Shown: piece by piece, positions 37,106 through 46,339 of the stretch | Layout of the letters: the number at the start of each line of letters is the position of its first letter | Position numbering within the stretch: position 1 is the first letter of the stretch | NCBI RefSeq assembly: GCF_009928445.1 | Contig: NZ_JAABNO010000004.1 | Coordinates: 1-64,000, forward strand | Length of the DNA stretch: 64,000 nucleotides | Reading direction: 5' to 3' | Origin: Clostridium sp. C8-1-8 | Lineage (GTDB): Bacteria > Bacillota > Clostridia > Clostridiales > Clostridiaceae | Position numbers and translations under genes: made by a program | The notes under the pieces: generated by a model | The model's database searches: none | The model's input: the letters and a program-made list of their open reading frames with translations, nothing else | What the model was told of the DNA's origin: nothing

Positions 37106-37284
37106 TTTTAGTAGTTTTTTGCAGGTTTCAAGAATTTGAAAGAAAGATTTCTCTTCAAACATAACGAACACTTTGATAACTTTTACATTTATTCTTTAAA
37201 GCTCTTTTTAAAAGAAAATTAGTATGATAAAATAGTTGTGAAACCGTATGCACAAAAATATATTTTTTATAGAGGTGATACTTA

Positions 37285-38958
37285 ATGGAACAAAAGTGGT
37301 GGAAAGAAGGCGTGGTTTATCAACTTTATCCTAGAAGTTTTAAGGATTCTAATGGAGACGGCATAGGTGATTTAAAGGGGATAATAGAAAAGTTAGATTA
37401 TCTTAAGGAGTTAGGTATTGATATAATATGGCTTAATCCTATATACAAATCTCCCAATGATGATATGGGATATGATATAAGTGACTATAGAGAAATAATG
37501 GACGAGTTTGGAACTATGGAGGAGTTTAAGTTATTACTAGAAGGACTTCATCATAGAGGTATTAGACTTGTAATGGATTTGGTGGTTAATCATACATCGG
37601 ATGAACATAAATGGTTTGTAGAAAGCAGAAGCTCCGTAGATAATAAATATAGAGATTATTATATATGGCAAAAAGGTAAGGATGGCAATCCTCCAAATAA
37701 CTGGGGTTCATGTTTTAGTGGAAGTGCTTGGCAGTATGATGAAGTTACTGATGAATATTACCTTCATTTATTCTCAAAGAAGCAACCTGATCTAAACTGG
37801 GAAAATCCACAGTTAAGAAAAGAAGTCTATGATATGATGAAACATTGGTTCGAAATGGGTGTGGATGGTTTCAGAATGGATGTTATTAACTTTATATCTA
37901 AGGTTCCAGGGCTTCCAGACGGACCAAAGGGAGAAGGAGATCTATACGGTAACTTTGCTCCATATTCGATGAATGGACCAAGAATCCATGAGTTCCTACA
38001 GGAAATGAATAGAGAAGTTTTAAGTAAGTATGATGTTATGACAGTTGGAGAGTGTCCAGGGGTTTCACCAGAAATGGCTAAAACTTATGTAGGGAAAGAT
38101 AGAAATGAGCTTAACATGATATTCCAGTTTGAGCTTATGGATATAGGAAAAGGCAGAACAAAATGGGAAGAAAAGAAATGGACGCTTAGAGAATTTAAAG
38201 GGATTATGAGTAAATGGCAAGAGCAACTAAGTGATGACGGTTGGAACTCTTTATTCTTAAACAATCATGATCAGCCAAGAATGGTATCTAGATTTGGAAA
38301 TGATAAAGAATACAGAGTTGAATCTGCTAAGATGCTGGCAACAATGATCCATACCATGCAAGGAACTCCATATGTCTATCAAGGTGAAGAGATTGGTATG
38401 ACCAATGTTAAATACTCTTCTATCGAGGACTATAAGGATTTGGAGATACTAAATGCTTATAAGGAGCTTGTTGAAGGTGGTCTTATGAAAAAGGAAGACT
38501 TCATGGCTGGAGTCTATAGAATGGGAAGAGATAATGCTAGAACTCCAATGCAATGGAATAATACCTTAAATGGTGGTTTTTCTACAGGAACGCCATGGCT
38601 TAAAGTAAATCCTAACTATACGGATATTAATGTAGAAGAAGCACTAAAAGATAGTAACTCTATTTTTCATTATTACAAAAAACTAATTCAACTAAGAAAA
38701 GAAAATCCGGTTATAGTATATGGAGAGTTCAAAGAATACTATAAGGACAGTGAAGAAGTTTATTGTTATAAGAGAGAACTTAATGGAGAAAGACTTCTAG
38801 TAGTATTAAATTTCTTTGATAATGAAGTGGAATTTACTGTACCTGAGGAGCTAATAGCATTAGAAAGAACTACAATTATATCTAACTATGGAGAGGTTTC
38901 AGTAGAGAATAACATAAAACTTAGGCCTTATGAAGCTATAGTTTATAAGCTTTATTAA
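37285..38958 (+). CDS. GH13 oligo-1,6-glucosidase-like enzyme
   Basis: A 557-residue cytoplasmic alpha-glucosidase. Catalytic residues are D199 (GFRMDVINF), E256 (TVGECPG) and D329 (NNHDQPR), at nearly the same positions as in Bacillus oligo-1,6-glucosidase. The residue after the nucleophile is valine; in this family valine there is linked to alpha-1,6 (isomaltose-type) specificity. No signal peptide. GAGGTGAT precedes the ATG. First of three GH13 genes in a row; each has its own leader of 140-230 bases, so they may be separately controlled. Confidence 0.92.
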   Translation: MEQKWWKEGVVYQLYPRSFKDSNGDGIGDLKGIIEKLDYLKELGIDIIWLNPIYKSPNDDMGYDISDYREIMDEFGTMEEFKLLLEGLHHRGIRLVMDLVVNHTSDEHKWFVESRSSVDNKYRDYYIWQKGKDGNPPNNWGSCFSGSAWQYDEVTDEYYLHLFSKKQPDLNWENPQLRKEVYDMMKHWFEMGVDGFRMDVINFISKVPGLPDGPKGEGDLYGNFAPYSMNGPRIHEFLQEMNREVLSKYDVMTVGECPGVSPEMAKTYVGKDRNELNMIFQFELMDIGKGRTKWEEKKWTLREFKGIMSKWQEQLSDDGWNSLFLNNHDQPRMVSRFGNDKEYRVESAKMLATMIHTMQGTPYVYQGEEIGMTNVKYSSIEDYKDLEILNAYKELVEGGLMKKEDFMAGVYRMGRDNARTPMQWNNTLNGGFSTGTPWLKVNPNYTDINVEEALKDSNSIFHYYKKLIQLRKENPVIVYGEFKEYYKDSEEVYCYKRELNGERLLVVLNFFDNEVEFTVPEELIALERTTIISNYGEVSVENNIKLRPYEAIVYKLY

Positions 38959-39192
38959 AACTTAATTGTGAGTAATAGGATTATATACTAAGTATAAATA
39001 ATCAAATACTAGGTACGTTCAGGAGATATAAATTATAAATAATCTTGATAAATGCAAGGAAGTATTTTATCTATTAAAAGTATCTTTATTGATTTATATA
39101 TTTTACCTTGAACTGGTATGTTTCTACAGTTATAAGGCTAAATCTGTAGTGCTAATTGGAGAATAGAATTGATAACATAAGGAGGAATTGTG

Positions 39193-40881
39193 GTGGAAAG
39201 AAAGTGGTGGAAGGAAGGCGTAGCCTATCAAATTTATGTTAGAAGCTTTAAAGATTCCAATAATGATGGAATTGGTGATCTAAGAGGGATAATAGAGAAG
39301 CTTGATTATATAAAGTCCTTGGGAGTTGATATGATTTATTTAAATCCAATAAATAAGTCTCCTAATGATGATAACGGGTATGACATAAGTGATTTTGAAA
39401 ATATAATGACTGAATTTGGAAGCTTAGCTGATTTTGATGAATTGCTAAGTGGCATTCATAGTAGAAATATGAGGCTAATAATGGATATGGTAATAAACCA
39501 TAGCTCTGATGAGCATCCTTGGTTTATAGAAGCTAAGAAATCAAAGGATAATAAATATAGAGATTACTATCTTTGGAGCAAAGGAAGAGGAGAAAACCCA
39601 CCAAATAACTGGGGATCATTTTTTGGAGGAAGCGCTTGGGAGTTAGATAAAAACACAGGAGAGTATTATCTTCATATATTCTCAAAAAAGCAGCCGGATT
39701 TTAATTGGAGCAACAAAAGCTTAAGAGAAGACATGAAGAAAATGATTAAGTACTGGATTGAAAAAGGCGTTGATGGATTTAGAATGGATGCTATTAATCA
39801 TTTGGCAAAGGATATGAACTTCCCAGATGGCGAGATGAGGGAAGGGGCTCTGTACGGAGATTTTATTCCATATGTTCAAAACCTGCCAGAGGTCCATGAC
39901 TATCTTAAGGAGCTAAGAAAAGATGTATTTACTGCTGATCAGGTTGTAATAGGTGAAACTGGAGGCATAAACTATGAAAATGCTCATGTTTACACAGGGT
40001 TGGACAATAAAGAACTTGATTTTACCTTCCATTTTGATATGCATAGTGTGGGCAAGGGTGAAAAACCTTGGGAGAGAGTAGAGATAGACTTAATAAAGGA
40101 TATTAAAGAAAAAATGACAGGGTGGGCTACAAGAGAAGAAAATGAAGGTTGGTGCCCTATATTTTATTCTAATCATGATACTACTAGAACTGTTTCTAGA
40201 TTAGGGGATGACAAAAAGTATCATGGACTTTCAGCTAAGATGCTTGCAACTCTTCAATTGACACATAAGGGAACTCCATTTATTTATTATGGAGATGAAA
40301 TTGGAATGACTAATGCAGCTGATTTTCAGCTTGAAGACTATAGAGATATTTCAGTAAGTAATGGGTATAGGGAGTATGTTTTGTCAGGTCTTGTAAGCCA
40401 TGAAAATTATGTTAAGGGGCTAAACCTTACTTCGAGAGATAACTCAAGAACTCCTATGCAGTGGAATGATAGAAAAAATGCAGGCTTTAGTGAAGTTAAT
40501 CCTTGGATTAAAGTAAATTCCAATTATAACATCATTAATGTGGAAAAAGAAGAAAAGGATCAGAATTCTATTTTAAATTATTATAAGAAATTAACTTTAC
40601 TTAGAAAAGAAGAGCTTACACTTGTTTATGGAAGCTTTAAGGAAATTGATGAGGATAATAAGTCTGTATATTCCTACGAAAGAAGCTTAGGTGGCAAGAA
40701 AATACTAGTTGTTTGTAATTTCTTCGGAAGGGATTCAGAAATAAATTTATCAGATGAAGTAGTTGAAAGCGGATATAAACTTAAACTTGATAACTATGGA
40801 TTATATAATAATGGGAGTATAAAACTTCAAGAAAAGTTAGTAAAACTTAGACCTTATGAAGCTAGGATATATATAAATTAG
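39193..40881 (+). CDS. GH13 alpha-glucosidase (alpha-1,4 type predicted)
   Basis: A 562-residue paralogue of the upstream enzyme. Catalytic residues are D199 (GFRMDAINH), E255 (VIGETGG) and D329 (SNHDTTR). The residue after the nucleophile is alanine rather than valine, which in this family goes with alpha-1,4 (maltose-type) preference. Cytoplasmic, no signal peptide. GTG 39193 is preferred over GTG 39190 because AAGGAGG lies 7 bases upstream and the start then matches the MEQKWWKEGV start of its neighbour. Confidence 0.9.
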   Translation: MERKWWKEGVAYQIYVRSFKDSNNDGIGDLRGIIEKLDYIKSLGVDMIYLNPINKSPNDDNGYDISDFENIMTEFGSLADFDELLSGIHSRNMRLIMDMVINHSSDEHPWFIEAKKSKDNKYRDYYLWSKGRGENPPNNWGSFFGGSAWELDKNTGEYYLHIFSKKQPDFNWSNKSLREDMKKMIKYWIEKGVDGFRMDAINHLAKDMNFPDGEMREGALYGDFIPYVQNLPEVHDYLKELRKDVFTADQVVIGETGGINYENAHVYTGLDNKELDFTFHFDMHSVGKGEKPWERVEIDLIKDIKEKMTGWATREENEGWCPIFYSNHDTTRTVSRLGDDKKYHGLSAKMLATLQLTHKGTPFIYYGDEIGMTNAADFQLEDYRDISVSNGYREYVLSGLVSHENYVKGLNLTSRDNSRTPMQWNDRKNAGFSEVNPWIKVNSNYNIINVEKEEKDQNSILNYYKKLTLLRKEELTLVYGSFKEIDEDNKSVYSYERSLGGKKILVVCNFFGRDSEINLSDEVVESGYKLKLDNYGLYNNGSIKLQEKLVKLRPYEARIYIN

Positions 40882-40890
40882 GTGATATTA

Positions 40891-40946
40891 AGGCGTCGTT
40901 GAAATTAACTAGTCAGTGATGCGATGCTTTAATAATCTTAAGCAAG
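40891..40946. repeat. Diverged left-arm copy of the palindromic repeat
   Basis: Bases 40902-40929 match 49644-49671 at 24 of 28 positions (AAATTAA...CGATGCTT), and the flanking AAGGCGTCGTTGAA resembles AGGCTCTGTTAAA left of that copy. Located between two GH13 genes. Confidence 0.55.
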
Positions 40947-41019
40947 TAAGCAGTATTATTTGACAGGCTTCTAATACGTTATTAAGGGAAGTAGAATAAT
41001 ATATTTAAGGAGATTAATT

Positions 41020-42537
41020 ATGAGAAAGAAAGTAAGTATAGCAATGGGTCTTATACTGATAGTTTCTTTATTTTTTGGTTGTTCTAAGCAAACGGTTGCG
41101 CAAAAGGATCAGCAAATTTATGATGGAAGAACTTTTTATGAAATCTTTGTAAGATCTTTTAATGACAGTAATGGTGATGGGATAGGCGATCTTAATGGAG
41201 TAACTGAGAAGTTAGATTATCTTAAGGATTTAGGCATTAACGGCATATGGCTTATGCCAATAAATGACTCACCTAGTTACCATGGGTACGATGTTACTGA
41301 TTATTACAAAATAAATCCGCAGTATGGAACCATGGAGGATTTGAAGAAGCTTTTAGAGGAAGCTCATAAACGTAATATTAAGGTTTCTATGGATATGGTA
41401 ATAAATCATACTTCTACAGAAAATAAATGGTTTAAGGAAGCTAGAGTGGACAAGAATAGCAAGTATAGAGATTATTATATCTGGAGTAATGATTCTAGTG
41501 TGGAAGATGTTATTTCAAAAATGAATACAAAGACTTGGACTAAAAATGATGTGTTAAATGACTACTATTATTCTATATTTTCTGAAAGTATGCCTGATTT
41601 GAATTATGACAACAAGGAAGTAAGGCAAGAGGTTAAAAATATAGCTAAATACTATATTGATATGGGCTTGGATGGCTTTAGATTAGATGCAGCTAAGTGG
41701 ATATATGAAGATGATAGCAAGAACATTCAATGGTGGAAGGAATATAGCAGCTATTGCAAGAGTCTTAATAAAAACTTTATACTAACTGGAGAGGTCTGGG
41801 ACAATCTTTATGCAATAGCACCGTATCAAGAAGCTTTAGACAGTACATTTAATTTCCCATTGGCTGATTCAATAAATAAAGGTTTAAGTAGCCAAAGTAT
41901 TGAAGACTTGCCTTCTGAAATAAAAGATAACTATAGTATATTGAAAGATAAGAATAAGAATTTTGTTCCTGCTCCTTTTTTGAGCAATCATGATCAGAAT
42001 AGAGTTATGAGCAACCTTGGAGATGTTGAAAAGGCTAAGATGGCTGCTGCTATGTACCTAACACTTCCAGGAACTCCATATATTTATTATGGTGAAGAAA
42101 CTGGGATGACTGGAACAAAACCAGATGAACATATAAGAGAACCATTTATTTGGGATAATAAGGATACAAGTAAAAACACTAAATGGATGGATAGTACAAA
42201 TGATATTGATAAGATTGCACTAAATGTTCAAAAGGAAGATAAAAACTCAATTTATAACTTTTATAAAAAGCTTTTAGAGCTTAGAAATAACTATAAGGCA
42301 CTAAGACTTGGCGAAGTTGATAAGGTTGAAACTAATGATAGTGGAGTCCTTAACATGAAGAGAACTTACGATAAAGACAGCATATACGTTATAGTTAATA
42401 GTACCTCTGCTGATTGTAAGATTCCTCTTGAAAAAGGCAAGTATGAAGTGTTGCTTGACAATAAAGAAAATAAAAAGGTGAAAAGTAATGGTAGCTTAGA
42501 AGTAAAAGCAGGGGAAATCCTTATTATTAAGAAGTAA
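41020..42537 (+). CDS. GH13 alpha-amylase family lipoprotein
   Basis: A 505-residue exported enzyme. The N-terminus is a lipoprotein signal (MGLILIVSLFFGC, lipobox FFGC, mature Cys21). The catalytic triad is D223 (GFRLDAAKW), E258 (LTGEVWDN) and D325 (SNHDQNR). It is shorter at the signature loops than the two upstream genes and more like neopullulanase/amylase-type GH13. Displayed outside the membrane, it could cut maltodextrins whose products are then finished by the two cytoplasmic glucosidases. No sugar transporter gene is present nearby. AAGGAG precedes the ATG. Confidence 0.9.
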   Translation: MRKKVSIAMGLILIVSLFFGCSKQTVAQKDQQIYDGRTFYEIFVRSFNDSNGDGIGDLNGVTEKLDYLKDLGINGIWLMPINDSPSYHGYDVTDYYKINPQYGTMEDLKKLLEEAHKRNIKVSMDMVINHTSTENKWFKEARVDKNSKYRDYYIWSNDSSVEDVISKMNTKTWTKNDVLNDYYYSIFSESMPDLNYDNKEVRQEVKNIAKYYIDMGLDGFRLDAAKWIYEDDSKNIQWWKEYSSYCKSLNKNFILTGEVWDNLYAIAPYQEALDSTFNFPLADSINKGLSSQSIEDLPSEIKDNYSILKDKNKNFVPAPFLSNHDQNRVMSNLGDVEKAKMAAAMYLTLPGTPYIYYGEETGMTGTKPDEHIREPFIWDNKDTSKNTKWMDSTNDIDKIALNVQKEDKNSIYNFYKKLLELRNNYKALRLGEVDKVETNDSGVLNMKRTYDKDSIYVIVNSTSADCKIPLEKGKYEVLLDNKENKKVKSNGSLEVKAGEILIIKK

Positions 42538-42565
42538 GCTTATATAGGATTTCATTACGGAAACT

Positions 42566-42623
42566 TAAGTTATGAATGTTCGAAAATCGTGCCTCTGAGG
42601 ATTTTTACCACATGCATAACTTA
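42566..42623 (+). other. Imperfect hairpin after the amylase gene
   Basis: TAAGTTATG and AAAATC on the left pair with GATTTTT and CATAACTTA on the right, around GTGCCTCTGAG. No T-run follows. Possible terminator or small structured RNA. Confidence 0.4.
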
Positions 42624-42648
42624 TTAGTTGAAGTTGGAACTCTATAAA

Positions 42649-42664
42649 GATGTACCACTTCAAT
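42649..42664. repeat. Short dispersed motif C, copy
   Basis: GATGTACCACTTCAAT recurs exactly at 54668-54683; GATGTACCACTT also occurs at 27327-27338, and AAGTGGTACATC (reverse complement) at 72-83. All four are non-coding. Confidence 0.6.
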
Positions 42665-42735
42665 GGAGAATATAGTCTTAATTATCCTCTGGGTTCTTAC
42701 AGTAGAGTTTAAGAATATAAATTATTATGTATATT

Positions 42736-42782
42736 CAAAGAGTAAAGGTGAACAACATATTATTGTCCACCTTTACTCTTTG
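42736..42782 (-). terminator. Terminator of the gtrA-like gene
   Basis: CAAAGAGTAAAGGTG pairs perfectly with CACCTTTACTCTTTG around a 17-base loop. The stop codon of the minus-strand gene lies in the stem. The T-run is short. Confidence 0.75.
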
Positions 42783-43198
42783 TTAAATATTATGAATTTA
42801 TTCACAAGAAATCCTATTAGGCCTGTGGCCATAGCAGCTAACATAGCGCATATATTTGCCCACATATGTCTATGTAAGTGAAACACATTGTGCATGGTCA
42901 TATAGGATATGATTACTGCATCTAAAAATGACAAAATACCTAGAAGGCTAACGTAGCCAAAGTAGGAAGAAGAATTTGAATCGCCTTTAAAAGTGAAATG
43001 TTTATTTAGTAAATAACCACTTGTAGAGTATATACAGAAGGATATTAACTTAAATAGAAAGTTTATTGGTCCGAAGTAACGTCCTGTAATGGTCCACAGT
43101 ATGTTTAAGACTATTATATCTATAATAACGTTACTAGCTCCAACCATAGAATAAGTAATAAATTGTAGCAAAGCCTGCAGCTTAGAATTTTTGTTCAT
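42773..43198 (-). CDS. GtrA-like polytopic membrane protein
   Basis: A 141-residue protein with four hydrophobic segments and the GtrA patterns QFITYSMVGASNVIID at the start and FLVNKFIIF at the end. Family members are thought to move polyprenyl-linked sugars across the membrane for glycosylation of wall or surface polymers. No glycosyltransferase gene is adjacent, so the partner is unknown. ATG 43198 is chosen because AGGAG lies 8 bases upstream. Confidence 0.85.
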   Translation of the reverse strand: MNKNSKLQALLQFITYSMVGASNVIIDIIVLNILWTITGRYFGPINFLFKLISFCIYSTSGYLLNKHFTFKGDSNSSSYFGYVSLLGILSFLDAVIISYMTMHNVFHLHRHMWANICAMLAAMATGLIGFLVNKFIIFNKE

Positions 43199-43352
43199 AA
43201 TACACACTCCTAGTAGTTATTGCCTCTATTTAATATAACCGTTTTCTTGTTTAAATTCAACTGATATATTATGTCGAAATTATAAAGTTTTTGTTGATAA
43301 AATGTAGCGAGAGTGCTATTATAAAGCATGTACAAAAATATATAGAAAAATT

Positions 43353-43427
43353 TTTATCCATATATTTCTGATGATAAGGTTCAGAAGTCTCTACGAGAAA
43401 GCCGTAAAATTTCTCACTATGGGTAAA
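43353..43427 (+). ncRNA. Purine riboswitch aptamer, guanine class
   Basis: The three-way junction is readable: P1 TTATCCATA / TATGGGTAA, P2 TTCTGA / TCAGAA with loop GATAAGG, junction GTCTCTAC (consensus GTTTCTAC), P3 GAGAAA / TTTCTC with loop GCCGTAAA. The junction J3/1 reads ACTATG, where the C is the ligand-pairing base of guanine/hypoxanthine riboswitches (adenine types have ATTATG). It precedes a purine permease gene and a terminator, so it is expected to turn the gene off when guanine is plentiful. Confidence 0.93.
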
Positions 43428-43438
43428 TCAAAATGGTT

Positions 43439-43480
43439 AATGCCGTTATTTGATTTGCCTCAAATAACGGCATTTTTTAT
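43439..43480 (+). terminator. Expression-platform terminator of the guanine riboswitch
   Basis: AATGCCGTTATTTGA / TCAAATAACGGCATT around a six-base loop, then a T-run. It starts about 12 bases after the aptamer, as expected for a transcription-terminating OFF switch. Confidence 0.9.
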
Positions 43481-43598
43481 TCATTATGCCTTGAATTTTA
43501 GGTAAGCTGATAATAAGTATATATATAGAAAACTTAAAAGCTAATTCAAGTGCAAGAATAAATAGTATTATTTTTATTTTGAAGGGAGAAAACTTAAT

Positions 43599-44996
43599 AT
43601 GAACAATTTACTGGAGAAGCTGTTTAAACTTAAAGAGAATAAAACAGATGTAAAAACAGAGCTTCTTGGAGGGTTAACATCCTTTATCACTGTTGCTTAT
43701 GCACTTTTGGTCATTCCTAATATTTTAAAGTTAAGTGGAATGAACATGGCAGGGTTAAAAGGTGATGAAGCTGCTAAGCTTCTTATTTCTAATGATCCTA
43801 TTGTAGCATCTGCTTTTGCATCAACATGTCTAGCAGCAGCAATAGGAACACTTATAATGGCCTTTCGTGCTAATCTTCCATTTATATTGGCACCAGGCTT
43901 AGGATTAGTTTCATTCTTCTCGTTTAATGTTTGTTTGAACTTAGGATATACTTGGCAACAAGGGCTTGCTGCTGTATTTATATCTGGATTGGTATTTATT
44001 TTAATTACGTTAACTTCAATTAGAGAGAAGATAGTAATGGCACTTCCAAATAATTTAAAGCTTGCGATAACAGCAGGTATAGGTTTGTTTATAGCCTTAA
44101 TTGGTCTTAAAAGCGGTGGAATAGTAGTTGCTAATCCCTCTACTTTAATGGCATTTGGAAGTTTTACAAATAAAGCTACTATATTAACTATCATTGGAAT
44201 AATAATTATAGCTGTACTAATGGCTAGAAATATAAAGGGTTCGATATTAATAGGGATAGTTGCTACTACTTTAATAGGTATACCTATGGGAGTTACAACT
44301 ATAGATCCTACTACTAAGATTTTTTCAATGCCAACTATAGGGGCTACATTTTTTGCGTTAGATTTTAAAGGGCTTTTATCTCATAATGGCTCAGGAATAG
44401 TAGGAGCATTCTTAAGTATAACTATGGTGGTAATAACCTTGAGTCTTGTTGATTTATTTGATTCTATAGGGACATTGGTTGGAACTGCAGGTAGAGCTGG
44501 TATGATTGATGAAGAAGGTAATGTTAAAAACCTTAGAAAGGCTCTTGAAAGTGATGCTTTAGCAACTACTATAGGTGGTCTACTAGGGACTACAACAATT
44601 GCTACAGTAGTTGAGTCTGCATCGGGTATATCTGAGGGTGCTAGGACTGGATTGGCAAACGTTGTTCCAGGAATACTGTTCATTATTGCTATGTTCTTTA
44701 GTGGAGTAGTTGGCTTGATACCATCAAGTGCTACAGCGCCAGCTCTTATAATAGTAGGCGTTCTTATGTTAAGCTCAGTTAAGGATATAGATTTTAGTGA
44801 CTTTACAGAAGCTGTTCCTGCATTTTTCACTATAGCAATGATGCCTTTTTCATATAGTATAGCGAACGGTATAGCGACTGGCTTAATATTTTATCCACTT
44901 ATGAAGGTTTTGAACGGAAAATATAAAGAAGTGCATCCTATTTTATATGTATTTGCAGTTTTATTTATAATAAGATTTGTTTTACTACCAGGCTAA
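43599..44996 (+). CDS. NCS2-family purine permease (guanine/hypoxanthine type)
   Basis: A 465-residue membrane transporter with about 12 hydrophobic segments. Family motifs are GLTSFITVAYALLVIPN, LAPGLGLVSFFSF, LVDLFDSIGTLVG and VESASGISEGARTGL, the AzgA/PbuG/PurP subfamily. The guanine riboswitch upstream points to guanine and hypoxanthine uptake for purine salvage. GAAGGGAG precedes the ATG. A terminator follows, so the unit is monocistronic. Confidence 0.93.
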   Translation: MNNLLEKLFKLKENKTDVKTELLGGLTSFITVAYALLVIPNILKLSGMNMAGLKGDEAAKLLISNDPIVASAFASTCLAAAIGTLIMAFRANLPFILAPGLGLVSFFSFNVCLNLGYTWQQGLAAVFISGLVFILITLTSIREKIVMALPNNLKLAITAGIGLFIALIGLKSGGIVVANPSTLMAFGSFTNKATILTIIGIIIIAVLMARNIKGSILIGIVATTLIGIPMGVTTIDPTTKIFSMPTIGATFFALDFKGLLSHNGSGIVGAFLSITMVVITLSLVDLFDSIGTLVGTAGRAGMIDEEGNVKNLRKALESDALATTIGGLLGTTTIATVVESASGISEGARTGLANVVPGILFIIAMFFSGVVGLIPSSATAPALIIVGVLMLSSVKDIDFSDFTEAVPAFFTIAMMPFSYSIANGIATGLIFYPLMKVLNGKYKEVHPILYVFAVLFIIRFVLLPG

Positions 44997-45041
44997 ATAA
45001 ATTTATAGTTCTAACATTATAAATTGCATTGGTGTACAGAT

Positions 45042-45079
45042 AAAAAAATTCACTGAAGTTGCTTCAGTGAATTTTTTAT
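45042..45079. terminator. Bidirectional terminator
   Basis: AAAAAATTCACTGAAG / CTTCAGTGAATTTTTT around TTG. It serves the permease and the convergent small gene. Confidence 0.92.
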
Positions 45080-45327
45080 TATATTTCTATAAGTTTAGCT
45101 GTAACATATTCCAGAGAATTTAATTCCTCAGTTAATTTTATAATCTCATTTTTCTGATCACTTAATAGTTCAAGTAGTATCAAACCTGAAGCTGAGCAAG
45201 CATCTACTGAAGCTTCATGAAGTCCTAACCTTACTTTTATTATGCAGCCGTATCTAGTCAATATTTCTTGAACTGTTGGAGCTATCTTATTTCTTGGTGA
45301 TAGCTTTATTGCCATTATTGTATACAT
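45079..45327 (-). CDS. Small ACT-like protein (TM1266-type)
   Basis: An 82-residue protein whose pattern (AIKLSPRNKIAPTVQEILT, then IIKVRLGLHEA, GLILLELL, final YVTAKLIEI) fits the ferredoxin-like/ACT-like fold of the TM1266 family, sometimes called iron-only hydrogenase system regulators. No hydrogenase gene is nearby, so the ligand and function are open. AGGAGG lies 7 bases before the ATG. Confidence 0.75.
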   Translation of the reverse strand: MYTIMAIKLSPRNKIAPTVQEILTRYGCIIKVRLGLHEASVDACSASGLILLELLSDQKNEIIKLTEELNSLEYVTAKLIEI

Positions 45328-45491
45328 AGAAAAACCTCCTAAAATTAATACTATTTGTAGTTTCTAATTTCAACAATTCTAATGATATAAATACTCCTAT
45401 AACTACCATAAGAAAATCTAAATGAAAATGCTTTTCAAATTAAGAATTTCTAATATAATAAGAATATATATAATTTTATAGGAGTGAGTTT

Positions 45492-46235
45492 ATGAAAAAG
45501 AAGAAAAAACTATTATTATTCTTGTCAATAATGTTGGTTCTAATACTTGCAACAGGCATAATTTATTTGAATACTTATTATAAAGCAGAAGAGAGCATAG
45601 AAACTATGGCCAGCGAAGATTCTGGTGTTACAGTAAATGATAAAGCTGGGTATATAGAGATAGTACCTAAGGGCGAAAAGAGCGATGTAGGATTTATATT
45701 TTATCCAGGTGGGAAAGTTGATGAGAAGGCTTATATAAAGTTCATGGAAAAGATTGCGGACAAGGGCTTTAATGTATATATAGCTAAAATGCCATTTAAA
45801 CTGGCGGTATTTGATGGCAAGGCAGCAGATAAGATTATAGAAGATAATAAAGATGTTAAGGCCTGGGCTATTGGTGGACATTCGCTAGGTGGAGTGATGG
45901 CAGAAAGCTATGCTTATAGCAACCAAAATAAGATAAAGGGAGTTGCTTTTTATGGTTCTTACCCATTAAAGGATAAAAGCCTGAAGGGAACTAACTTAAA
46001 GGTAATAAGCCTTTGGGGAGAGAATGATAAGGTGGCTAAATTAGATAAGGTAAAAGCTGCAAAAGATGAACTACCAGATACAGCAGTTTTTAAACAAATT
46101 GATGGTGGAAACCACGGCGGTTTTGGAAGCTATGGACATCAAAAAGGTGATGGAAAAGCAACTATTAGTAGTGATCAGCAGCAAGCAATAGCTGCAGAGC
46201 TTACGGCTAATATGCTAAAGAGTCTTAAAGAGTAA
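45492..46235 (+). CDS. Membrane-anchored or secreted alpha/beta hydrolase
   Basis: A 247-residue protein. The N-terminus (KKKKKLLLFLSIMLVLILATG) is an uncleaved anchor or signal peptide. The hydrolase fold shows the nucleophile elbow GGHSLGGV, a likely acid in WGENDKVAK, and a histidine in GGNHGGFG. The pattern fits the Abhydrolase_5 group of small esterases/lipases; the substrate is unknown. GGAGTGAG precedes the ATG, TATAAT lies 30 bases upstream, and a terminator follows. Confidence 0.85.
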   Translation: MKKKKKLLLFLSIMLVLILATGIIYLNTYYKAEESIETMASEDSGVTVNDKAGYIEIVPKGEKSDVGFIFYPGGKVDEKAYIKFMEKIADKGFNVYIAKMPFKLAVFDGKAADKIIEDNKDVKAWAIGGHSLGGVMAESYAYSNQNKIKGVAFYGSYPLKDKSLKGTNLKVISLWGENDKVAKLDKVKAAKDELPDTAVFKQIDGGNHGGFGSYGHQKGDGKATISSDQQQAIAAELTANMLKSLKE

Positions 46236-46262
46236 ATAAAGCGAATACATTGAATTTTTAAT

Positions 46263-46317
46263 ATAGTAGTCATAAAACTATTAGCTTCATAGTTTTGTGG
46301 CTACTGTATTTTATTTC
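46263..46317 (+). terminator. Terminator after the alpha/beta hydrolase
   Basis: TAGTAG-T-CA-AAAACTAT pairs with ATAGTTTT-TG-CTACTG around TAGCTTC, followed by TATTTTATTTC. Confidence 0.75.
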
Positions 46318-46339
46318 TTAGGAAATTATATGTAGATAG

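Noticed and set aside
42663..42881. Plus-strand 72-codon frame overlapping the end of the GtrA-like gene
   Set aside because: It runs through the terminator stem and antisense to a recognisable GtrA protein.
43697..44830. Two long minus-strand open frames (165 and 149 codons) under the purine permease
   Set aside because: They mirror the hydrophobic codon pattern of the NCS2 gene and lack ribosome sites; the riboswitch-controlled plus-strand gene explains the region.
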